A stretch of 64,000 nucleotides of DNA from Frankia umida (GTDB lineage Bacteria; Actinomycetota; Actinomycetes; Frankiales; Frankiaceae), in assembly GCF_023242945.1 (NCBI RefSeq), contig NZ_JALKFT010000003.1, forward strand, positions 186,001 through 250,000, given 5' to 3'. A program made the translations under genes and the position numbers. This document shows, one piece after another, positions 1 to 7,722 of the stretch. Within the stretch, counting starts at the first letter, position 1; each line of letters opens with the position of its first letter. The notes under the pieces are model-generated. The model was not told where the DNA came from. It made no database searches and was given only the letters and a program-made list of their open reading frames with translations.

Positions 1-90
1 CGAGGGGACGGCCGGCGGCGGATCGAGCAGCGAGGGGACGGCCGGCGGCGGATCGACCAGCGAGGGGGCGGTCGGCTGGGGACCGGCCGG
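1..90. repeat. 30-bp tandem repeat, three copies, at the window edge
   Basis: Two near-identical 30-bp units (1-30 and 31-60, differing at one base) are followed by a degenerate third (61-90). Thirty is a multiple of three, and on the minus strand the units translate to LVDPPPAVPS-type decapeptides in the open frame. The array may continue beyond the window. Confidence 0.8.
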
Positions 91-684
91 CGGGATGGGG
101 GCGGAGCGGGGCGGGGCCGACGCGCGCGGTGGACGGCTGCGTCGCGGGGTGCTGCCAGTGCCGGTGCCCGAGGTCGATCTGTCCTGCCCGGAGCGTGCGG
201 ACGCATCGGTGCCGGAGGGTCGGGGAGGGCGGTCGGCATCCGGCTGGGCGCGGGGGGCGACCGCGGAGGGGCGCCCGGCCCGCCGCCCCCGGCCACTCCG
301 GGAGCGACCACCCTCCGTTACTCCTGGTGTCGCTGCGCGGTCGGACGTGATGTCCGTTTCGGTTGCGCTGTCCGCACCCGGGTCATCGGCCGATGTCGCA
401 TCATCGAGGTGGAATGCCTCGTTTTGCCATGCCTCGTCGGCTGGCTGGGCCGGGTCAGGCTCGGTCCGCCGTCGATGGCGCCGGCGGCCGGTACGTGCGT
501 GGGGAAGCAGATCGGCGTCATCGACACCGACTGTGACATCCATCCCGTATGGGTCATCGGGGTCGGATGCCCGCTGGTTGCGGGAGGCCGCGGACGGGAG
601 GCGGGCTCCGATGAGGGAAACCGGTCGTGCATCGCCTTCCTCGCCGTGCGGTGCCTGTGGCACTTCGCTCACGCGCCGTCGCCC
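1..684 (-). CDS. Truncated hypothetical protein, N-terminal part, Pro/Arg-rich
   Basis: This frame is open from the left window edge to a stop at 706-708, so the gene begins here and leaves the window. I prefer the GTG at 684, because a GGGAGG lies just upstream of it; an ATG at 697-699 is the alternative. The roughly 228 visible residues start acidic and become rich in Arg, Pro and Ser. They end in a ten-residue repeat, LVDPPPAVPS/LLDPPPAVPS, encoded by the 30-bp repeat at the edge. I see no recognisable domain. The gene diverges from the HTH-lipoprotein-transglycosylase set at 1055-3227. It could be the disordered N-terminus of a larger protein of the same locus, such as an ATPase; that is inference. 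Use of codons such as GCA and CGA is a little loose for this genome, as expected of a disordered region. Confidence 0.5.
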
Positions 685-712
685 TCCCGGCTCTCTCATG
701 GTTAGCTAGTGC

Positions 713-740
713 CAGTTACCGTTACTTACTGTTACTTATC
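713..740. promoter_or_regulatory. GTTAC direct repeats in the divergent promoter region
   Basis: The 685-1054 gap is clearly less GC-rich than its flanks, as expected of a divergent promoter. Within it GTTAC occurs three times (about 714, 721 and 731), twice as GTTACTTA. The repeats lie just upstream of the minus-strand start at 684 and face the HTH gene at 1055. They could be an operator for that HTH protein. The rest of the gap shows no gene. Confidence 0.35.
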
Positions 741-1054
741 TTGGACTGTGGTCGGATCGATGTAACACGAGCTGTTCGAGTATGACAAGCTCAGGTTGAG
801 GCTATCCAGGACATGTGGGTCGGTGTAACTTCCGGAACCGGACAGTCGTAAGCCCAACGGTCCGAACGGCCCGGATGGGCGGCCGGCTCGTCCGTCGACG
901 TTCGGTCACCGAGGTCGGTCCACCTCGGCTTGGCCATCGCGGTCACGCAATGCAGTCAAGTGTGTCGATCATGCCGCAGATGGTGCCGGTGGCGCGCGGG
1001 TTTCGGTGAAGAGCGAGCACGGTGAGAAGAGCAGGCACGGTGAAGGGAGCATCG

Positions 1055-1462
1055 GTGGCGCAGGACGGCTACTCGATGACGGCGCGTCCGTCGTCCAGCC
1101 GCGCCGGGCTGCCGGCTGGTACGGCCCCGCCGCTGCGTGGCACGCCTGCCGGGAGTTCGCCGTCGCGCTCGGCGGCAGGTGGCGCGGGCGGTGGCGGCCT
1201 GGCGGCCGGTCTTGGCGCCTCAGCGGTGACCACTCCCGCGCCGGCCGCGACGATGTCCGCGTTGCCGACGGCCCCGCCACCGGTGCGGCCGTCGGACGAT
1301 GACGACGTCCTCACCGTGGACGAGCTGGTCGCCTGGCTGCGGTTGTCCGAAAGCACGGTGCTCAAGCTGTTGTCCGAACGCGCGATCCCGGCCCGCAAGG
1401 TCGGCCACCAGTGGCGGGTGCGCCGCGGTCGGGTCCGGGACTGGCTGGACGGACGCGAATAG
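1055..1462 (+). CDS. Excisionase-family (MerR-like HTH) DNA-binding protein
   Basis: The last 60 residues form a typical helix-turn-helix 'excisionase' domain: LTVDELVAWLRLSESTVLKL, then a recognition segment and the wing-like GHQWRVRRGRVRDWL. This is the single-domain fold used by Xis and AlpA-type regulators. The N-terminal 75 residues are Ala/Gly/Pro-rich and probably disordered. I chose the GTG at 1055 because GGGAG ends five bases upstream. ATG codons at 1076 and 1253 are alternatives, the latter leaving just the domain. It lies 6 nt before the lipoprotein gene and is probably co-transcribed. With no integrase nearby I read it as a local regulator rather than a working excisionase. Confidence 0.75.
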   Translation: MAQDGYSMTARPSSSRAGLPAGTAPPLRGTPAGSSPSRSAAGGAGGGGLAAGLGASAVTTPAPAATMSALPTAPPPVRPSDDDDVLTVDELVAWLRLSESTVLKLLSERAIPARKVGHQWRVRRGRVRDWLDGRE

Positions 1463-1468
1463 CCCAGC

Positions 1469-2227
1469 ATGTCGACGATCCCCCGCGGCGCTGACCCTCG
1501 CCGCCCAGCACCGCCCGCCGGATCAGCCTGGCCGGGCAACCCCACCGCGCGGGGCGGGTCGGCGCGGCCGCGTGCGGTAGGACTCGCCGGGTCGACACCC
1601 GCGGTGCTGCTGGTGCTGGTGGCACTGCTGCTGGGGCTGTGCGGCTGCGGGTCGTTCGGGTCGGGCGGTCTCCCCGCGCCGAAGCCGGCGACGACCACCG
1701 GTCCGCCGCCGGGGGCGAGCCAGGCACCTGGCCCACCGCTGGCCACGGCCACCGCGGGCGCCGCCCCCGCCGTCCCGGGCGGCCCGGTCGACCGGGCCGA
1801 TCCGGCCGCGGTCGCCGCCGACTGTTTCACCCGCTGGCAGTCGTTCGACGCCCGCACCGACAGCGGGCCAGGCGCCGGCGTCGACCGGGCCCACGACTGC
1901 CTCACCGCCGACTTCGCGGCCACCCTCGGCGCCGGCGGCACCGGCGGGGCGGACGCCGACGCCGAGGCCTGGCAGGACCTGCGCGCCGCCGGTGTCCATT
2001 CGCAGATCAGCGTGCTGGCGACCACGCCGCTGGGCGGGATCGACACCACGGCGACCGGCCGGGTCGTGCTGCAGCTCAACGTCCGCCGGCAGACCGTGAC
2101 CGGCGACCAGCCGGCGGTCGTCGCTGTCTCCACCCCCGCCGTGACCCTGCTCCGTCAGCAGGACGGCACGTGGCTCGTCGCCGGGGCGGATCTCGCGAGC
2201 GTCGCCGGCGACGCACCGGGGCGGTGA
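1469..2227 (+). CDS. Putative lipoprotein of the transglycosylase locus
   Basis: The protein has 252 residues. An unusually long 44-residue basic N-region precedes a hydrophobic stretch (about 45-58) ending in LCGC, which fits lipidation at Cys60. A Pro/Thr/Gly linker follows, then a compact domain from about residue 110 (AAVAADCFTRWQSFDA...) with alternating strands and a closing 'DGTWLVAGADL' segment. That layout is seen in NTF2-like or VirB8/TcpC-like assembly proteins of actinobacterial secretion loci, but I cannot prove homology. The gene sits 6 nt after the HTH gene and 7 nt before the lytic transglycosylase, so one transcript is likely. Confidence 0.65.
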   Translation: MSTIPRGADPRRPAPPAGSAWPGNPTARGGSARPRAVGLAGSTPAVLLVLVALLLGLCGCGSFGSGGLPAPKPATTTGPPPGASQAPGPPLATATAGAAPAVPGGPVDRADPAAVAADCFTRWQSFDARTDSGPGAGVDRAHDCLTADFAATLGAGGTGGADADAEAWQDLRAAGVHSQISVLATTPLGGIDTTATGRVVLQLNVRRQTVTGDQPAVVAVSTPAVTLLRQQDGTWLVAGADLASVAGDAPGR

Positions 2228-2234
2228 GCCGCGG

Positions 2235-3227
2235 ATGGCCCGCAGGTTCCCGCAGACCCGCCCCCGGCTGGCGGTCTGGGCAGGTATCGGTGCGGCGATG
2301 GTCGTCGGCGGGATCATCCTGCTGGCCTCGATGCTGATCCTCGCGCTCGCCGGGCCGTTCATCGGCCATCACAACGGCAACACCGCGATCACGAACTCCA
2401 AGGGCATCCCCGAGGAGTACCTCCAGATGATCACGGACGCGGCGAACGCGGCGGGGTGTGACGAGGTGACACCGGCCCTGCTGGCCGCGCAGCTACAGCA
2501 GGAGTCCGGGTTCGATCCACAGGCCCGCTCGCCGGTCGGTGCGATGGGGATCGCCCAGTTCATGCCCGGCACCTGGGCCAGCCACGGCCAGGGCGACGTC
2601 TGGAACCCGGCCGATGCGATCCCCGCCGCCGCCCGCTACGACTGCGCGGTGGCGGCGAGCGTCACGGCGGTGCCCGGTGACGGCCAGGAGAAGATGCTCG
2701 CCGCCTACAACGCCGGTGCCGGCGCGGTGCTCGCCTACGCCGGTATCCCGCCGTACACCGAGACCCGCAACTATGTGCGGACGATCCTGGCGCAGGCCCA
2801 GGTCTACGGTGATTCGATCGAGGACGGCGTGTCCGTGCCGATCGGCTCGCTCGAACCGGTGCTCGCCTTCATGGCCGCCCAGGTGGGCAAGCCGTACGTG
2901 TGGGGTGCGGTCGGGCCGGACACCTGGGACTGCTCCTCGCTCGTCCAGGCCGCCTACCGCACGATCGGTGTCCAGCTGCCGCGGGTGACCACCGACCAGC
3001 TGGCCTACGGCCCGCAGGTCGCCGGAGTCGACCCGCAGCCCGGCGACCTGCTGTTCACGCCCGGAACCGACGGGACGGCCGACGCGCCCGGTCACGTCGG
3101 TATGTACATCGGCGATGGGCTGGTCATCGCCGCGAAGGGAGCCCGGTGGGGAGTGGTCGAATCCGACATCTCCTCGTGGACGGGAACCGTCGCGGTGACC
3201 CGTCCACTCGCCAAGGACCTCGGCTGA
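2235..3227 (+). CDS. Membrane-anchored lytic transglycosylase / NlpC-P60 endopeptidase
   Basis: A single N-terminal transmembrane helix (about 13-42) anchors two peptidoglycan-degrading domains. Residues 58-185 are an SLT domain with the catalytic Glu90 in QLQQESGFDP and the GAMGIAQFMPGTW and AAYNAGAGAV motifs. Residues 205-325 are NlpC/P60, with Cys233 in WDCSSLVQAAY and His287 in GHVGMYIGDG. Together they would cut both glycan strands and stem peptides. This two-domain arrangement is typical of VirB1-like proteins of Gram-positive conjugation systems, and of some chromosomal lipoprotein loci in Streptomyces. It follows the lipoprotein gene by 7 nt and ends 11 nt from the convergent small membrane gene. 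Confidence 0.9.
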   Translation: MARRFPQTRPRLAVWAGIGAAMVVGGIILLASMLILALAGPFIGHHNGNTAITNSKGIPEEYLQMITDAANAAGCDEVTPALLAAQLQQESGFDPQARSPVGAMGIAQFMPGTWASHGQGDVWNPADAIPAAARYDCAVAASVTAVPGDGQEKMLAAYNAGAGAVLAYAGIPPYTETRNYVRTILAQAQVYGDSIEDGVSVPIGSLEPVLAFMAAQVGKPYVWGAVGPDTWDCSSLVQAAYRTIGVQLPRVTTDQLAYGPQVAGVDPQPGDLLFTPGTDGTADAPGHVGMYIGDGLVIAAKGARWGVVESDISSWTGTVAVTRPLAKDLG

Positions 3228-3238
3228 TATCCGCGCGG

Positions 3239-3394
3239 TCAGGCGAAGTTGCCCACGAAATCCGACAGGCCGGCGCCGACGCCCCCGAGGAAGGCGACGA
3301 TGCTGCGGACGAGATCCGCGGCACTGGCGGGGGAAGTGACCAGGAAGAAGAGAACGAAGAGTCCAATTCCCCACTGGAACAGAACTTTGCTCAT
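3239..3394 (-). CDS. Small one-helix membrane protein
   Basis: This 51-residue peptide starts at the ATG at 3394 (MSKVLFQWGIGLFVLFFLVT). One transmembrane helix is followed by an amphipathic tail with SPASAADLVRSIVAFLGGVG. Short proteins of this shape recur in actinobacteria next to conjugation-like or septum-associated loci. Its converging position against the transglycosylase supports membership in the same locus. A longer reading from 3460 adds only basic, non-conserved residues. Function is unknown. Confidence 0.65.
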   Translation of the reverse strand: MSKVLFQWGIGLFVLFFLVTSPASAADLVRSIVAFLGGVGAGLSDFVGNFA

Positions 3395-3738
3395 GCGGGA
3401 CCTCGCAGCACAGCTAGCCGGTACGGCCGGACACCGACGTCGGCCTATCACCGACAGCATTTATCTACTCACCTTGAGTAGTTGCTGCAAGCGGAACCGC
3501 CGTGCACTCAGCGCCACGCTCGTTGCCTCTGTGTCCTTCACCCCGGTCGGGTGACCGAATCGGGGCGATATGAACATCCGGCCGTGATCCCGACGCGAAA
3601 TCGGCGACAGGAAAGGGACGGGAAGCGGGCGATGGGAGGCCAGTAGGCGGACAGCCGCCGGCTGGCGTGTAATGAGGGAACCGCCCCGGGTCGGCGACGT
3701 CGACTCCCGGCCCGGTGCGGCCTGTACGTCCGTCACCG
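3395..3738. other. Intergenic region, no gene seen
   Basis: About 340 bases lie between the small membrane gene and the end of the flavoprotein gene, both on the minus strand. The first 150 bases are less GC-rich (for example around 3455-3490) and probably hold the promoter of the small gene. The open frames across it have poor codon use. Confidence 0.4.
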
Positions 3739-5337
3739 TCAGGCCGGGGTGATCCCCTGGGCGAAACGGAAGAGGTTGTCCGGGTCATAGACGCGTTTCG
3801 CCTGACGCAACCGGCCGAGATTGTCCCCGTAGTAGGCCCGCGCCCAGTCGGAGAGTTCCGGGTCGATGTAGTTCTGGTAGGCCGAGGACGACACGTGCGG
3901 TGCCATCGCGGCGACCGTCGCCCGCAGCCAGGCCTCGTTGGCCGCCTTCGCCGCCGGTGGATCCCTGATGTCGTAGCCGGCGACGTACTGGGCGCTGGCG
4001 ATCGTCGACCGGTGCACGAAGGCGGTGTCCGCCGGCGCGACCCGGTTGATCTCCCCACCCCAGGAGTCCAGGATGATCGCACCCGAGCGGGCCCCGGCGG
4101 TGCGCTGGCGCCGTTCGATCGCGGCCAGCATGGTGGCGACGCCGCCGGTCGACAGCGGCTCCCGCAGAAAGGCCGACGCGGCCCGCTGCGCCACCCGGGG
4201 CAGGGTGCCGCCGGGCGCACGGTCGCGCGGATGGCAGGCGGCCACCTCCAGGCCCGCGCAGCCCGCCTCGATCAGCATCGCCCGGCGGTGCTCCCGGGGG
4301 ACGACCGAGACGCTGATCGGCTGCTGGCCGGCGGCGTCGGCCAGCGCGTCGAGCTGGGCGCGCACCGCGGCCACGCCGGCCTCGTCCGCCGGGCCGCAGG
4401 ACACCCCGCTCAGCCGCAGCGCCGGCGTCCCACCGACACCGCCGCTGGGCACCGATGACACGACACAGGTCGACCAGAAGGTGTCCGGAGCGCCGCCGGG
4501 GTCGGAGATCCAACGCTGCCAGGCGGCCAGCACCTCGGCGCTCGCAGCCCACGGCCAGCGGCAGCTGACCAGCACCAGCGGTGTCGCCGCATGGGTGGCG
4601 AAGTCGAACGAGGTGACGATGCCGACGTTCCCGCCACCACCACCCCGCAGCGCCCACAACAGCTCCGGATCATGACTGGCGTCGGTGCGCACGACCTCCC
4701 CGGACGCGAGGACCACCTCGGCGGACAGCATCCGGTCGCAGGTCAGGCCATGCCGGCGCCCCAGCACGCCGATGCCGCCGCCCAGGGCGAGCCCGGCGAT
4801 ACCCACCGTCGGGCAGGAACCCGCAGGCAACGCCCGTCCGGCCTGGCCGAGCTGGTCGTAGACGTCGACGAGGAGCGCGCCCGCGCCGATCCGGGCGGTC
4901 CCGTCCGCGTTGGGGGTCACCGTGGCCATCGCCGTCACGTCGACGACCAGGCCCGTGGTGGACGAATATCCGCCGTAGCTGTGGCCGCCCGCCCGGGCCG
5001 TGATCGCCAGGTCCTGCTGCCGGGCGAACTCGACACAGGCCCGCACGTCCGCGGCTGACCGAGCGCGGGCGACGGCCGCCGGGCGAACGTCGTCGAACGC
5101 CGGGTCGAACAGCCGGCTCGCCGCCGGGTAGTCCGGGTCGCCCGGGCGCAGCAGCCGGCCGTCGAGCCGCGCGTCGAGGGCGGCCCAGGCCGCCGGCTCG
5201 GGTGACCCGGTGGGCGCCGCCGGTGTCGTGCCGTCCTGGCAGCCGGCCAGCGCCCCGCCGCCCGCGACAAGCCCGGCCAGCCCCAGCCCACCCATGCCCG
5301 CGGCCCGCAGCACCGACCGTCGATCCGGAGCGCGCAC
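3739..5337 (-). CDS. Tat-exported FAD-dependent oxidoreductase, berberine-bridge type
   Basis: The N-terminus carries a twin-arginine signal (RRSVLRAAG) and a hydrophobic stretch with a possible lipobox (GGGALAGC). The PCMH-type FAD domain follows. RAGGHSYGGYSS supplies His119 for the 8-alpha-histidyl FAD link, and PAGSCPTVGIAGLALGGGIG supplies Cys175, where bicovalent family members make the second link. The C-terminal BBE segment (YQNYIDPELSDWARAYYG, then YDPDNLFRFAQGI) is complete. Family members oxidise sugars, alcohols or alkaloid-like compounds with O2; the substrate here cannot be told. The length (532) is normal and the gene stands alone. Confidence 0.9.
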   Translation of the reverse strand: MRAPDRRSVLRAAGMGGLGLAGLVAGGGALAGCQDGTTPAAPTGSPEPAAWAALDARLDGRLLRPGDPDYPAASRLFDPAFDDVRPAAVARARSAADVRACVEFARQQDLAITARAGGHSYGGYSSTTGLVVDVTAMATVTPNADGTARIGAGALLVDVYDQLGQAGRALPAGSCPTVGIAGLALGGGIGVLGRRHGLTCDRMLSAEVVLASGEVVRTDASHDPELLWALRGGGGGNVGIVTSFDFATHAATPLVLVSCRWPWAASAEVLAAWQRWISDPGGAPDTFWSTCVVSSVPSGGVGGTPALRLSGVSCGPADEAGVAAVRAQLDALADAAGQQPISVSVVPREHRRAMLIEAGCAGLEVAACHPRDRAPGGTLPRVAQRAASAFLREPLSTGGVATMLAAIERRQRTAGARSGAIILDSWGGEINRVAPADTAFVHRSTIASAQYVAGYDIRDPPAAKAANEAWLRATVAAMAPHVSSSAYQNYIDPELSDWARAYYGDNLGRLRQAKRVYDPDNLFRFAQGITPA

Positions 5338-5474
5338 CTGACCTCCCCACCGACCACCCGTCGATCAACCCCCGGACCCGCCCGCCGCACCCGCCCGCCC
5401 GCCCGCCGTCCCGTGGGCCGCACCCGTTCGCTGCGGCGGCGGGCCGATGCGGGATCTGCGGCGAAGGTATGCCG

Positions 5475-7712
5475 TCAGGAGTCCGGTGGCCCACGCAGGA
5501 CGGTCGTCAGGAACATGTCGGTGCTGACCCGTCGGATGCTCCCGTCACCGCAGGCCACGTAGAGCGCACCGGACGGATCCACCACCACGCCCGCGGGCCC
5601 GCTGAGGCTGACCTGGGTGGCGAGTGCGCCCTCCTGGTCATCGCTGGAATAGGACGCGGAGCCGGCCACCGTCGAGATGATGCCGTGCGGGTCGATCCGG
5701 CGGACCACGTCGTTGCCCGAGTCGGCGATGTACAGCGAGCCGTCGGCGCCGAGCGCCAGGCCCTTCGGGCTGTTCAGCAGGGCGCTGCTGGCGGCCCGGC
5801 CGTCACCGGTCCGGCCCGATTTCCCCGGGCTGCCCGCCACCAGGCTGACCGTGCCGGAGCGATCGACCCGGCGCACGGTGTCGTTGCCCCGGTCGGCGAT
5901 GTAGAGCACGCCGTTCGGGGCGATCGCCAGGCCGCTGGGCTGGTAGAAGGTGGCGTTGATGGCCGGTCCACCGTCACCGGCCGAACCCGACTCGGTCCCG
6001 CTGCCGGCGACCGTGCTGATCTGGCCACCCTCGATCCGCCGAACCCGATAACCATCGGTGACGTAGATGACGCCTTTGGCGTCCACGGTGAGGCCGGTCG
6101 GGTCGTCGAGGTAGGCACGCAGCGCGGCACCGGTACTGGCGACCGAACCGTCCGAGGAGCTGCGGCTGGTGCCGGCGACGGTGGTGATGGTGGCATCCCG
6201 GGCGATCCGGCGGACCCGGCCGTTGTCGGACTCCGCCAGGTAGACGGCGCCGTCCGGGCCGATGGCGAGCCCGGCCGGTTCGCGTAGTTCGGCGCGTAGC
6301 GACTGCCCGCCGTCCCCCAGCACCGGTGTCGGCGACGGCGACGGGACGTTCCCGGTCGGTGTCGGCCGCGGCCCGCTACCGCCGATCAGGCCCGCCTGGC
6401 CCGCGGCGGAGAGCCGCACGATCTGACCCTGGCCGACCTCGTCACCGGGATCCGACACATAGAGCGCGCCGTCGGGACCCAGCGCGATGCCAGCGGCGTC
6501 CGCCAGACCCTGGAACTGGACGGTCCTGCCGGCGTAGGCCGCCTGGCGGTTGTCCTGGTCGTCGCCGCCGAGCACCACCGTCTTCAGCACCAGAGCGACG
6601 GCGAGGCCCGCGACCACCAGCGACGCCCCCACCGTCAGCGCGACGCGCCGCCCCCCAGCCGGCTGCCCACCGCCGGCCGGCCGCCGCCGCCGTCCAGCTC
6701 GGACGGTCGGGGCCGGCGGGCCAGCCACACCGGCAGGACGTCCACCGCCGTGGACGGCACCGGGGCCGGAACTGATGCCGGGCTGGTGGCCGGCCGCGGA
6801 GAGCACCTCGTCCGGCAGGCGGACGGGCACACCGCTGGCCGAGAGCCAGCCCGGACCGTAGGCCGCGGTCGTCGCCGCCGCGAGCCGGACCGCGAAGTCG
6901 AGCCCGGACGCCGGACGCCACCCCGCCTCCTTGGCCAGCGCCGCGATGATGATCTCGGCGATCGGCCCGGGAGCCTCCGGCATCGGCAGCGGCCGCACCG
7001 ACAGGTGGTGATGCAGCAACGCGGCGACCGGCAGTTCCGGCGGGAACGGTGAGCGCCCGGCGAACAGTTCGTAGAGCACCACGCCGAGGGCGTACAGGTC
7101 GGTGGCGGGGCTCAGCGGCGAGCCGGTGATCTGCTCCGGCGCCATGTACCGCGGGGTGCCGACAAGACCGGTCGTGGTGGCCGCGGTCGCCTCGACGATC
7201 TTCGCGATGCCGAAGTCGGTGACCTTCGGTGTGCCGTCCGCGGTGAACAGCAGGTTGTCCGGCTTGATGTCGCGGTGCAGCACCCCGCGACCGTGCGCGG
7301 CGTCCAGCGCGACCGCGGCCGCGACGCCGATCGCGCTGGCCGCCCCCGGACCGGCCAGCGCCCGGCCGCGCAGGCTGCCACCGGTGAGCTGCTCCATCAC
7401 CAGCAGGCACAGGCCGTCGGTCTCGACATAGTCGTAGATCCGCACCACGTGGGGATGGTCCAGTCCGGCCAGCACCCGCGCCTCGTCGAGGAACCGGGCC
7501 CGCAGGTCACGTCCGCCACTGCCGTGACCGCCGCTGCCGCCGGCGGGGTCGAGGTCGGCGGTGGTCAGCACCTTCACCGCCACCGGACGGTCGATCAACC
7601 GGTGGCGGGCGGCGACGACGACACCGAAACCGCCCCGGCCGAGTTCGTCACCGAGTTCGTAACCGGGCAGCCCCGCCGCGATCCGGTCCAGGTCGAGCTG
7701 ATGTCTGGCCAT
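5475..7712 (-). CDS. Transmembrane Ser/Thr protein kinase with extracellular NHL propeller
   Basis: This is a 745-residue PknB-type kinase: glycine loop GRGGFG (25-30), Lys47 in VAVKVL, catalytic HRDIKPDN with Asp148, DFG with Asp166, and GTPRYMAPEQ. A short Gly/Pro-rich juxtamembrane region leads to one transmembrane helix (RRVALTVGASLVVAGLAVAL). The outer half has about six NHL-type blades with the motifs 'GIALGPDGALYVSD' and 'NDTVRRVD'. PknD of mycobacteria has the same kinase-helix-propeller plan, in which the propeller is the sensor. It begins 10 nt after the stop of a second kinase of the same design, so the pair should be one operon. Confidence 0.93.
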   Translation of the reverse strand: MARHQLDLDRIAAGLPGYELGDELGRGGFGVVVAARHRLIDRPVAVKVLTTADLDPAGGSGGHGSGGRDLRARFLDEARVLAGLDHPHVVRIYDYVETDGLCLLVMEQLTGGSLRGRALAGPGAASAIGVAAAVALDAAHGRGVLHRDIKPDNLLFTADGTPKVTDFGIAKIVEATAATTTGLVGTPRYMAPEQITGSPLSPATDLYALGVVLYELFAGRSPFPPELPVAALLHHHLSVRPLPMPEAPGPIAEIIIAALAKEAGWRPASGLDFAVRLAAATTAAYGPGWLSASGVPVRLPDEVLSAAGHQPGISSGPGAVHGGGRPAGVAGPPAPTVRAGRRRRPAGGGQPAGGRRVALTVGASLVVAGLAVALVLKTVVLGGDDQDNRQAAYAGRTVQFQGLADAAGIALGPDGALYVSDPGDEVGQGQIVRLSAAGQAGLIGGSGPRPTPTGNVPSPSPTPVLGDGGQSLRAELREPAGLAIGPDGAVYLAESDNGRVRRIARDATITTVAGTSRSSSDGSVASTGAALRAYLDDPTGLTVDAKGVIYVTDGYRVRRIEGGQISTVAGSGTESGSAGDGGPAINATFYQPSGLAIAPNGVLYIADRGNDTVRRVDRSGTVSLVAGSPGKSGRTGDGRAASSALLNSPKGLALGADGSLYIADSGNDVVRRIDPHGIISTVAGSASYSSDDQEGALATQVSLSGPAGVVVDPSGALYVACGDGSIRRVSTDMFLTTVLRGPPDS

Positions 7713-7722
7713 GGTCGCGGGA

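Noticed and set aside
1055..1462. Excisionase-type gene as a sign of an integrated element
   Set aside because: No integrase, attachment-site tRNA or direct repeat is visible, so a mobile element cannot be claimed from this domain alone.
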